Part shown: piece after piece, positions 33,015-40,219 of the stretch
How the letters are laid out: every line of letters begins with the position of its first letter
Position numbering within the stretch: position 1 is the first letter of the stretch
Source: Nonomuraea sp. NEAU-A123
Lineage (GTDB): Bacteria; Actinomycetota; Actinomycetes; Streptosporangiales; Streptosporangiaceae
Assembly (NCBI RefSeq): GCF_018603905.1
Contig: NZ_JAHFZZ010000010.1
Span: forward strand, 62,001-126,000
Length of the DNA: 64,000 bases
Direction of reading: 5' to 3'
Notes under the pieces: generated by a model
Seen by the model: the letters and a program-made list of their open reading frames with translations, nothing else
Told to the model about the DNA's origin: nothing
The model's database searches: none
Translations under genes and position numbers: made by a program

Positions 33015-34090
33015 CGCCCGCACACCCGGCAATGGGGGTCGACGGTGAAGGGCTGGCGTTCCGGGGTCAGGCCGTTGCGCAGGTCCACCTTGATGAACGC
33101 GCCGGCGGCCTGCGGCTCCTCGAAGCGGGTCAAATAGCGCAGGGCCTCGTAGGCGAGCAGCGAGCCGATCTGCATGGCGATCGGGGCGATCAGCGTGTTC
33201 TGCTGCATCAGCTTGGCCCTGTTGCGCTCCACGAAGCCGCCCGCGGTCGGCTCGTCGAGCGCCGGCCGGTCGCTCCAGTCGCACTGGACGCACGCGCTGC
33301 GGCCCGGGTCGACCGAGTAGTAATTGACCTGCGAACGGGTCATCCCGCCCATCACCAGCGGCACTCCGGCGCCTACCGCGGCCTCGTTCACCCACAGGTG
33401 GGCCTCGGGGTGTCCGTCGAGGCCGCCCGCCACGAGGTCCACGCCGTCGACCAGGTCCTTCAGGTCGTCGGGGCCCGAGATCCAGCGGTCCACGGCGCGC
33501 ACCTCGATGCGCGGGTCGTAGGCGCGTACCCACTCGGCCGCGCACTCCACCTTGGACCTGCCGATGTCGGCGTGGTGGTACAGGAACTGCCTGGCGAAGT
33601 TGCGCGGCTCCACGTCGTCTCTGTCGACCAGCGTCAGCTTGCCCACGCCGAGCCCGGCCAGGCACTGCACCAGCGAGGAGCCGCCGCCGCCGACACCGAG
33701 CACGAGCACGTGCGAACGCCTGAGCTTGCCGACGAAGGCCGCCCGCGGCTTGTCGAGCCCGGCGAACCCGCCGAAGAAGGCGAGGTTGGAGAAGTGCCTG
33801 GCGTCCAGGTCGGGGTCGCCGAGCGTACGGTCGCTCTCGCACTCGACCAGACCGAGCGCGTCGAGCGCCTCGATCGCGGAGCGCACGTCGGCCTCGTCGA
33901 GATCCACTCCCGTGTCCGCCAGCCGGCCGCGGAGTTCGGCCACCGTGCAGGGGCCGCGGTCGAGCGCCGCGAAGAGCGCCGCCACCTGGCCTTCCTCATC
34001 GCCGAGCGTGATCACCTCGCGCGGGTCGACGAGGACGAGCACGTCCTCGCCCAGCGGCTCCCACGCGCATTCCTTCAGTGCAACCCGCAC
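33011..34090 (-). CDS. ThiF/MccB-like adenylating enzyme with RRE-like N-terminus
   Basis: This 359-residue E1-like enzyme has a PqqD/winged-helix-like N-terminus (about 1-85) and a ThiF/MoeB fold: nucleotide loop VLGVGGGGSSLVQC (130-143), the RNFARQ segment (163-168) that contacts ATP, Asp225 in GGLDGHPE, and a four-cysteine zinc site C267/C270 and C354/C357. The GTG at 34090 follows GGAGGAG by 5 nt. MccB-type enzymes adenylate the C-terminus of a short peptide, and others activate carrier proteins. The 19-codon peptide gene 65 bp upstream makes a RiPP role likely. No ThiS- or MoaD-like protein gene is nearby. Confidence 0.87.
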   Translation of the reverse strand: MRVALKECAWEPLGEDVLVLVDPREVITLGDEEGQVAALFAALDRGPCTVAELRGRLADTGVDLDEADVRSAIEALDALGLVECESDRTLGDPDLDARHFSNLAFFGGFAGLDKPRAAFVGKLRRSHVLVLGVGGGGSSLVQCLAGLGVGKLTLVDRDDVEPRNFARQFLYHHADIGRSKVECAAEWVRAYDPRIEVRAVDRWISGPDDLKDLVDGVDLVAGGLDGHPEAHLWVNEAAVGAGVPLVMGGMTRSQVNYYSVDPGRSACVQCDWSDRPALDEPTAGGFVERNRAKLMQQNTLIAPIAMQIGSLLAYEALRYLTRFEEPQAAGAFIKVDLRNGLTPERQPFTVDPHCRVCGR

Positions 34091-34155
34091 CGCGTCTCCT
34101 CCGTGTTCTGGGGGATGGGTGAGGGCGGCGGCGCGCCCCCACCCGGGAAGAGCCG

Positions 34156-34215
34156 TCAGACAGTGCCGTTCGTGGTGGCCTTGATGGGCTCGACCTTGCG
34201 GACCTCGATCTTCAT
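34156..34215 (-). CDS. Putative RiPP precursor peptide (19 residues)
   Basis: Reading the minus strand gives MKIEVRKVEPIKATTNGTV and a TGA stop. GAGAGGAGG ends 4 nt before the ATG, one of the strongest ribosome binding sites in the window. It is the first gene before the ThiF-like enzyme and the PqqD-M50 protease. A basic N-terminal half (IEVRKVEPIK) followed by a short Thr/Asn/Gly-rich tail fits a leader plus core. The size is in the range of microcin C-type substrates (MccA is 7 residues), but the tail ends in Val rather than Asn. Expression and modification are untested. Confidence 0.65.
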   Translation of the reverse strand: MKIEVRKVEPIKATTNGTV

Positions 34216-34254
34216 GAATCCTCCTCTCGGGGTTCGTGTGATCAATCTCCTTCA

Positions 34255-34297
34255 CGCCACCACATTTTCGCCACAGAATCGCCATAGATCCGCCACA
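34255..34297 (-). promoter_or_regulatory. Phased TGGCG direct repeats upstream of the peptide operon
   Basis: On the minus strand the heptamers TGTGGCG, TATGGCG and TGTGGCG occur with TGGCG at 34295-34291, 34284-34280 and 34273-34269. The spacing is exactly 11 bp, one helical turn. A fourth copy (GGTGGCG) at 34259-34255 is 14 bp further on. Direct repeats at 11-bp spacing are typical of activator sites such as those of SARP regulators. No SARP gene lies in the window. They sit 40-80 bp upstream of the peptide start codon. Confidence 0.5.
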
Positions 34298-34364
34298 TGC
34301 CTTCGCCGCGCGACCGCGCGGACGCGGAGGAGCGTCAGACGGGCCAAAGTGCGCGGCCCCATTG

Positions 34365-34456
34365 TGAACGCGCTCTCTCAATAGCTCGGATCGTTATCTA
34401 ACACTCGTTGACAGGCCCATGTTATCGCCGCGAATCTGTCGAGAGAGCGCTCTCTC
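34365..34456 (+). promoter_or_regulatory. Promoter and two CebR-like operators of the beta-glucoside operon
   Basis: A -35 box TTGACA at 34408-34413 and a -10-like GAATCT at 34432-34437 (18-bp spacer) are followed directly by the perfect palindrome GAGAGAGCGCTCTCTC at 34441-34456. Its core GAGCGCTC matches the published CebR/CelR box TGGGAGCGCTCCCA (10 of 14 positions). A weaker copy, TGAACGCGCTCTCT, lies at 34365-34378. A LacI-type repressor bound at the first site would block transcription start. The regulator encoded at 38965 is the obvious candidate. Confidence 0.7.
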
Positions 34457-34483
34457 AGTATTCCCCAAACCTTGGAGGGCTCC

Positions 34484-35779
34484 ATGACCCCCCGCTTCCG
34501 GCAGCTCGCCGTACCCCTGCTCACCGCCTCCCTCCTCGCCCTGGCATCGGCGTGTGGTGGCGGCGCCGCGAACAACACCGCCGGCCCGGCGGCCGCACCC
34601 GGAGAGAAGGTCAAGCTGACCGTCGGCCTCTTCGGCGACTTCGGCTTCAAGCCGCTCTACGAGGAGTACAAGAAGACCCACCCGAACATCGAGATCGTCG
34701 AGAGCGTCACCCAGTTCAACGACCACCACAACAACCTGGTCAAGCGGCTGGCCACGAACGCCGGGGCGGGTGATGTCGAGGCCGTCGAGGTGGGCTACAT
34801 CAGCACGTTCACCGCCCAGCCCGGCAAGTTCGTCGACCTCAAGCAGTACGGGCTCGACAAGCGGCAGAGCGACTACCTCGACTGGAAGTGGCAGCAGGGC
34901 CTGAGCAAGGACGGGCAGCAGGTGCTGGGCCTCGGCACCGACGTGGGCGGCCTGGCCATGTGCTACCGCAAGGACCTGTTCAAGAAGGCCGGGCTGCCGA
35001 CCGACCGTACCGAGGTGGGCGGGCTCTGGCCGACCTGGGAGCAGTACATCGAGACCGGTAAGAAGTTCGCGGCGGCCGGCGTGTCGGGCACCAAGTTCGT
35101 GGACGCCCCCGGTGAGATCTTCCGTGCCATGGTGAACCAGGCGCCGGTCGGGCTCTATGACGCCCAGGACCAGATCATCGTGGCCACGAACCCCGACGTG
35201 AAGAAGGCGTGGGACCTGTCCAACCAGCTCACCCAGAACGGGCTCACCGCCAAGCTCGCGGCCTTCTCGCCGCCGTGGAACACCGGCTTCGCCAAGGGGT
35301 CGTTCGCCACGATCATCTGCCCGGCGTGGATGACCGGGTTCATCCAGGAACAGGCCAAGGATGCGTCCGGCAAGTGGGACATCGCTCCCGTACCTGGTGG
35401 TTCGGGCAACAGCGGCGGCTCACATCTGATGATCCCCAAGCAGAGCAAGCATCCCAAGGAGGCGGCCGAGCTGATCGATTTCCTCACCTCCAAGGACAAC
35501 CAGGCCAGGGTGTTCAAGGAGGAGGGCACGTTCCCGTCGATCCCGGCGCTGTACGACGACCCGTCGATCCAGAACTTCACCAAGCCGTTCTTCGGTGACG
35601 CGCCGATCGGCAAGATCTACTCCGCGGCCGCCAAGTCGCTCAAGCCGCAGCATCTCGGCCCGAAGGAAGCTGACGTCCGCACGGTGATCGGGGACGGTCT
35701 CGGCCGGGTCGAGCAGGGCAAGCAGACTCCCGACCAGGCGTGGGCCCAGGTTCTCGAGGACGTCAAGAAGATCAAATGA
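34484..35779 (+). CDS. cebE: Cellobiose/oligosaccharide ABC substrate-binding lipoprotein
   Basis: The 431-residue lipoprotein starts at ATG 34484 after TTGGAGGG. Its signal peptide ends at SLLALASAC, a slightly weak lipobox. The mature part opens KLTVGLFGDFGFKPLYEEYK, which resembles CebE-type cellobiose-binding proteins, and has GLAMCYRKDLFKKAGL near 163 and WNTGFAKGSFATIICPAWM near 267. It is the first gene of a coupled operon with two permeases, a GH1 beta-glucosidase and a LacI regulator. The substrate is inferred from that context. Confidence 0.9.
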   Translation: MTPRFRQLAVPLLTASLLALASACGGGAANNTAGPAAAPGEKVKLTVGLFGDFGFKPLYEEYKKTHPNIEIVESVTQFNDHHNNLVKRLATNAGAGDVEAVEVGYISTFTAQPGKFVDLKQYGLDKRQSDYLDWKWQQGLSKDGQQVLGLGTDVGGLAMCYRKDLFKKAGLPTDRTEVGGLWPTWEQYIETGKKFAAAGVSGTKFVDAPGEIFRAMVNQAPVGLYDAQDQIIVATNPDVKKAWDLSNQLTQNGLTAKLAAFSPPWNTGFAKGSFATIICPAWMTGFIQEQAKDASGKWDIAPVPGGSGNSGGSHLMIPKQSKHPKEAAELIDFLTSKDNQARVFKEEGTFPSIPALYDDPSIQNFTKPFFGDAPIGKIYSAAAKSLKPQHLGPKEADVRTVIGDGLGRVEQGKQTPDQAWAQVLEDVKKIK

Positions 35780-36732
35780 GCTCCCTTCCGCTGGCCGCCA
35801 CCCGGCGGCGCGGGCGAAGCGTGCGGCACACCCTCGACGTGAGGGTGTCGCCGTACGCCTACGTCGCCCCGTTCTTCCTGCTGTTCTGCGCCTTCGGGCT
35901 GTTCCCCCTCGCCTACACGGCCTGGGTGAGCCTGCACGACTGGACGTTGCTGTCCGATGAGCACACGTTCGTCGGGCTGAAGAACTTCGGCACGCTGCTC
36001 GCCGACGGCTACTTCTGGAACGCGACGTTCAACACGCTGTCCATCGGGGTGCTGTCGACCGTGCCGCAACTGTTGCTGGCCATCTGGCTGGCGCACCTGC
36101 TGAACCGGCGGCTGCGGATGCAGACGCTGTTCAGGATCTCGCTGCTGCTGCCCAACGTCACGAGCGTGGTGGCCGTCGTGGTGATCTTCAGCCAGCTGTT
36201 CGGCCGGGACTTCGGGATGATCAACTGGGTGCTGTCCTGGTTCGGGGCCGGCAGCGTCGACTGGGCGGCGGGCACGGCGAGCTCGCACGTCGCACTGTCC
36301 ACGATGATCATGTGGCGCTGGACCGGCTACAACGCGCTGATCTTTCTCGCCGCGATGCAGGCCGTACCGCGTGAACTGTACGAGGCCGCCACCATCGACG
36401 GGGCGTCCGGCTTCACCCAGCTCCGCCGGATCACCATCCCGATGATCCGGCCCACGATCATCTTCGTCGTCATCGTCTCCTCGATCGGCGCGATGCAGAT
36501 CATCGCCGAACCACTGCTGTTCGGGGCGAGCAGCGGCGCCGGGGGCGGCGCCGTCAGCGGCGGGCCCGACCGGCAGTACCAGACGCTGGCGCTGTTCGTG
36601 TACGAGCAGGGGTTCACCAAGTTCGACTTCGGTTACGCCTCGGCGGCGTCCTGGCTGATGTTCCTGGCCGTGGTGGTCGTGGCGGGCGTGAACTACCTGC
36701 TGACCCGGCGGGTGAAGGGCGGGCTGCTATGA
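35776..36732 (+). CDS. cebF: Oligosaccharide ABC permease (CebF type)
   Basis: This 318-residue inner-membrane permease overlaps the binding-protein gene by ATGA. After a basic N-terminus it has six hydrophobic segments (first VSPYAYVAPFFLLFCAFGLF near 25) and the ATPase-contact loop ELYEAATIDGASGFTQLRRI near residues 207-226. A Gly/Ser-rich periplasmic stretch (ASSGAGGGAVSGG) near 257 is a feature also seen in CebF-like proteins. It forms the transport channel with the next gene's product. Confidence 0.92.
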   Translation: MSSLPLAATRRRGRSVRHTLDVRVSPYAYVAPFFLLFCAFGLFPLAYTAWVSLHDWTLLSDEHTFVGLKNFGTLLADGYFWNATFNTLSIGVLSTVPQLLLAIWLAHLLNRRLRMQTLFRISLLLPNVTSVVAVVVIFSQLFGRDFGMINWVLSWFGAGSVDWAAGTASSHVALSTMIMWRWTGYNALIFLAAMQAVPRELYEAATIDGASGFTQLRRITIPMIRPTIIFVVIVSSIGAMQIIAEPLLFGASSGAGGGAVSGGPDRQYQTLALFVYEQGFTKFDFGYASAASWLMFLAVVVVAGVNYLLTRRVKGGLL

Positions 36733-37532
36733 GGCTGCGTTACCTGACGCTGACCGCGGTGGCCTTCTTCTCCGCGTTCCCGCTCTACTACAGCGTGGTC
36801 GTGGCCTCCCGGCACAACTCGGCGCTGGCCGAGGTGCCGCCGCCGCTGCTGCCCGGCGGGAACTTCTTCGCCAACGTGGCCCGGGTCTTCGACACCGTGC
36901 CCTTCGGGCTCGCGCTGGCGAACTCGGTCATCGTGGCGGGGTCGATCTCTCTCGCGGTGATGTTCTTCTCGACGCTGGCCGGGTTCGCCTTCGCCAAGCT
37001 GCGCTTCAGGGGCAAGAACATCATGCTGCTGGTCACGGTCGCGACCATGATGGTGCCGACGCAGCTCGGCATCATCCCGCTCTACCTGCTCATGGTGAAA
37101 CTCGAATGGACCGGGACGAACTACGCGCTGATCGTGCCGGCCCTGGTCAACGCCTTCGGCGTGTTCTTCATGACGCAGTACCTGTCCAGGGCCCTGCCGA
37201 CCGAGCTGCTGGAGGCGGGCCGGGTGGACGGGTGCACGACGTGGGGGTTGTTCTGGCACGTCGTGCTGCCCGTCGCGCGGCCCGCGGGGGCGGTGCTCGG
37301 CATGCTGACGTTCATGTCGGCCTGGAACGACTACTTCTGGCCGCTGGTCGTCCTGAACCCGGACAACCCGACAGTGCAGGTCGCCTTGTCGACACTGGCC
37401 AGCGGATACGTCAACGACTATGTCCTGGGGCTGGCCGGCACGGCGGTGGGAACCCTGCCGCTGGTGCTGGTCTTCGCCCTGTTCGGTAAGCAGATCATCG
37501 GCGGAATCATGCAAGGAGCTGTTAAGGGATGA
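36729..37532 (+). CDS. cebG: Oligosaccharide ABC permease (CebG type)
   Basis: The 267-residue partner permease overlaps the upstream gene by ATGA and the GH1 gene by 4 bp. It has six hydrophobic segments and the EAA loop ELLEAGRVDGCTTWGLFWHV near residues 159-178. It lacks the longer cytoplasmic N-terminus of many MalG proteins. No ATPase gene is in the operon, consistent with energising by a shared MsiK-type protein. Confidence 0.92.
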   Translation: MRLRYLTLTAVAFFSAFPLYYSVVVASRHNSALAEVPPPLLPGGNFFANVARVFDTVPFGLALANSVIVAGSISLAVMFFSTLAGFAFAKLRFRGKNIMLLVTVATMMVPTQLGIIPLYLLMVKLEWTGTNYALIVPALVNAFGVFFMTQYLSRALPTELLEAGRVDGCTTWGLFWHVVLPVARPAGAVLGMLTFMSAWNDYFWPLVVLNPDNPTVQVALSTLASGYVNDYVLGLAGTAVGTLPLVLVFALFGKQIIGGIMQGAVKG

Positions 37533-38899
37533 TTTTCCCGGAGAACTTCGTCTGGGGGGCCGCCACCGCCTCCTACCAGATCGAGGGGGCGGTCAAGGAG
37601 GACGGGCGGGGCCAGTCCATCTGGGACACCTTCTCCCACAGCCCCGGGAACGTGGCGGACGGCGACACCGGGGATGTGGCCTGTGACCATTACCATCGGT
37701 ATCGCGATGACGTCTCGCTGATGCGGGAGCTGGGGCTGGCGGCCTACCGGTTCTCGATCGCGTGGCCGCGCATCCAGCCGGACGGTCGCGGAAAGGTCAA
37801 TCCTCAGGGGCTCGGGTTCTACTCCCGGCTGGTGGATTCACTGCTGGCCGCCGACATTTCGCCTTATGTCACGCTTTATCACTGGGATTTGCCGCAGGCG
37901 CTTGAGGATGAGGGCGGCTGGACAAATCGCGATACGGCGTATTATTTCGCCGAATATGCGCAGGCCGTACACGAGAAGCTGGGTGACCGCGTCGCCCACT
38001 GGACCACGCTGAACGAGCCGTGGGTCGCCGCCTACCTCGGCTACGGCAACGGCGTGCACGCGCCCGGCCGCAGGCGGGCCGGGGACGCCATGCGCTCGGC
38101 GCACCACCTGCTCCTGGGCCACGGCCTGGCCGCCAGGCGGCTGCGCTCGCTGGGCGCCGAGAACATCATGCTCGTCGTCAACTCGGCCCCCGTGCTCACC
38201 CCCGCCCAGGTCAACGACCCGCAGGCGACCCCCGACGCGGCCGACGCGGCTGCCGTGCACCGCATCCACACGCTGCTGACCAGGCAGTTCCTCGACCCCG
38301 CCCTCCAGGGCAGCTATCCGGCCGAGGTGCTGGAGGCGGCCGCGCGCAACGGCGGCACCGACCACATCCTCGACGGCGACCTGGAGATCATCAACGCCCC
38401 GATCGACCAGATCGGGATCAACTACTACAACCCCTGCGTCGTGGAGGCGGGCCCCGGCTCCCCCGCCGACCCCGCGTGGCCGGGCTCGGAGGACGTGCTC
38501 TTCCGTACCGCCGACGCGCCCACCACCGCGATGGGCTGGCCCATCGTGCCGGACGGCCTGTCCAGGCTGCTGGTTCGTCTCTCGCAGGACTACCCGGGAG
38601 TCGGCCTGATGGTCACCGAGAACGGCGCGGCCTTCGACGACGTGGTGGAGGACGGCCGGGTGCACGACACCGACCGGGTCGCCTACCTGGAGGGACACCT
38701 GCGCGAGGTGCACCGGGCCATCGCGGCGGGGGCCGACCTGCGGGGCTATCTGGTGTGGTCGCTGCTGGACAACTTCGAGTGGGCGGAGGGGTTCCGGCGC
38801 AGGTTCGGGATCGTGCACGTGGATTACGAGACGCTGGCCCGGGTGCCCAAGGACAGTGCGCTGTGGTATCGGGACGTGATCGGCAGGAACGGGCTGTAG
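37529..38899 (+). CDS. bglC: GH1 beta-glucosidase
   Basis: The 456-residue cytoplasmic enzyme hydrolyses cellobiose and other beta-glucosides to glucose by a retaining mechanism. The N-terminal GH1 signature FVWGAATASYQIEGA is followed by the acid/base E163 in TLNEPW and the nucleophile E364 in MVTENGAAF; the aglycone region SLLDNFEWAEGF is near 413. There is no signal peptide, so it acts on imported sugar. Gene order (transporter, GH1, LacI) resembles the Thermobifida bgl/celR and Streptomyces ceb loci. Confidence 0.95.
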   Translation: MIFPENFVWGAATASYQIEGAVKEDGRGQSIWDTFSHSPGNVADGDTGDVACDHYHRYRDDVSLMRELGLAAYRFSIAWPRIQPDGRGKVNPQGLGFYSRLVDSLLAADISPYVTLYHWDLPQALEDEGGWTNRDTAYYFAEYAQAVHEKLGDRVAHWTTLNEPWVAAYLGYGNGVHAPGRRRAGDAMRSAHHLLLGHGLAARRLRSLGAENIMLVVNSAPVLTPAQVNDPQATPDAADAAAVHRIHTLLTRQFLDPALQGSYPAEVLEAAARNGGTDHILDGDLEIINAPIDQIGINYYNPCVVEAGPGSPADPAWPGSEDVLFRTADAPTTAMGWPIVPDGLSRLLVRLSQDYPGVGLMVTENGAAFDDVVEDGRVHDTDRVAYLEGHLREVHRAIAAGADLRGYLVWSLLDNFEWAEGFRRRFGIVHVDYETLARVPKDSALWYRDVIGRNGL

Positions 38900-38964
38900 A
38901 TTCCTTCCGTGCTCTCCCACATGGCGCAAGACCATGCGACCGCCCACACCGATTCGGCGCGGCC

Positions 38965-39960
38965 ATGAGGCGGCCGACGCTGGAGGCGGTCGCCGCACGT
39001 GCGGGGGTCTCGCGCGCCACCGCGTCCCGGGTCGTCAACGGGCAGACGACGGTGGCGCCGGACATCCGCGACGCCGTGCTGCGCGCCATCGACGAGCTGG
39101 GCTACCTGCCCAACCCGGCGGCGCGCAGCCTGGTCACCCAGCGCACCGACTCGATCGCCCTGGTCGTCTCCGAGCCACCGACCAGGGTGTTCTCCGAGGA
39201 CCCGATGTTCGCCACGGCCATCCGCTCGGCCAGCGTCGAGCTGGAGGCGGCCGACAAGCAGGTCGTCCTCATGCTGGCCTCCTCCGCCAAGAGCCACGCG
39301 CGCGTGGAGCGTTACATCGCGGGCGGCCACGTGGACGGCGTCATGCTCATCTCCATGCACGGCGCCGACCCGCTCCCCACCGCACTGTCCCGCTTGCGCG
39401 TCCCGGTCGTCTCGTACGGCAGACCCGCCGTACCGATCGACATCCCGTACGTCGACAACGACAACGTCGGCGGCGCCGAGTCAGCGGTCCGCCACCTGGT
39501 CGAGTCGGGCAGACGCCGCATCGCCACGATCGCCGGCCCCCAGGACATGATCGGCGGCCAGGACCGCCTGACGGGCTACCGCAACATCCTGCGCGACTCC
39601 GACCGCCGCTCCATCGTCGCGGTAGGCGACTTCACCCGCGAGTCCGGCGCCGTGGCCATGCGCCAACTCCTGGGCGACGACCCCGGGCTGGACGCCGTCT
39701 TCGTGGCGAACGACCTGATGGCGGTGGGGGCGTTGCAGTCACTCCGCCTGGCCGGACGGCGGGTGCCGGACGACGTGGCGGTGGTGGGCTTCGACGACAT
39801 AGAGGCCGCCAAGTACACCGAACCACCGCTGACCACCGTGCGACACCCGGTGGCCGAGCAGGCGGCGGCCATGGTGCGACTGCTGCTGGGCCTCTTCACC
39901 GGCGGCTCCGCCGAGCCCATCATCCTGCCCACCGAGCTGATCGTCCGCGAGTCCGCCTAA
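38965..39960 (+). CDS. cebR: LacI-family regulator, CebR/CelR-like
   Basis: This 331-residue repressor has an N-terminal LacI HTH (PTLEAVAARAGVSRATASRVVNG, residues 4-26) with hinge helix NPAARSLV and a periplasmic-binding-like sensor domain, ending ILPTELIVRESA. I chose ATG 38965 because it starts the HTH; the frame is open upstream but overlaps the GH1 gene. It follows the beta-glucosidase gene by 65 bp and probably represses the operon through the GAGCGCTC palindromes until cellobiose binds. Its identity as CebR is inferred from context and operator. Confidence 0.9.
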   Translation: MRRPTLEAVAARAGVSRATASRVVNGQTTVAPDIRDAVLRAIDELGYLPNPAARSLVTQRTDSIALVVSEPPTRVFSEDPMFATAIRSASVELEAADKQVVLMLASSAKSHARVERYIAGGHVDGVMLISMHGADPLPTALSRLRVPVVSYGRPAVPIDIPYVDNDNVGGAESAVRHLVESGRRRIATIAGPQDMIGGQDRLTGYRNILRDSDRRSIVAVGDFTRESGAVAMRQLLGDDPGLDAVFVANDLMAVGALQSLRLAGRRVPDDVAVVGFDDIEAAKYTEPPLTTVRHPVAEQAAAMVRLLLGLFTGGSAEPIILPTELIVRESA

Positions 39961-40219
39961 AAGCAAGGACCTCCCCTCTATCGGGCGCTTCGCGCCTTGG
40001 GGAGTCGGGCTGTGTTGCCGGGGGCTGACGCCCCCCGTTTTACCAGCATGGTCCTCGCTCTTCGCTCGGGCTGTCTCCCTCGGGGCTTCGCCATCCGGCG
40101 GGGGCCTGCCGGCCCCCGCGCCCCCGGCGGTTGACCACTTCCAGGGAACCTTGATTACCCATGCCCCGGATCAGGCGGCCTCGGGCCATGACGATGTCAT
40201 CAACGTGGGAGGCTCGGAC
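39961..40219. other. Hairpin-rich intergenic block
   Basis: The gap between the LacI and AAA ATPase genes holds no gene. Besides the terminator it has GCGGGGGCC-TGCC-GGCCCCCGC at 40098-40119 (perfect 9-bp stem) and repeated CTTCGC/TTCGCTCGGG motifs. It reads like a dispersed palindromic intergenic element of high-GC actinomycetes. I cannot show other copies, since none lies in this window. Confidence 0.45.
40019..40037 (+). terminator. Rho-independent terminator after the beta-glucoside operon
   Basis: CGGGGGC, a TGAC loop and GCCCCCCG form a 7-bp GC stem followed by TTTTA, 58 bp after the stop of the LacI gene. It should end the ceb-type transcript. Confidence 0.65.
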
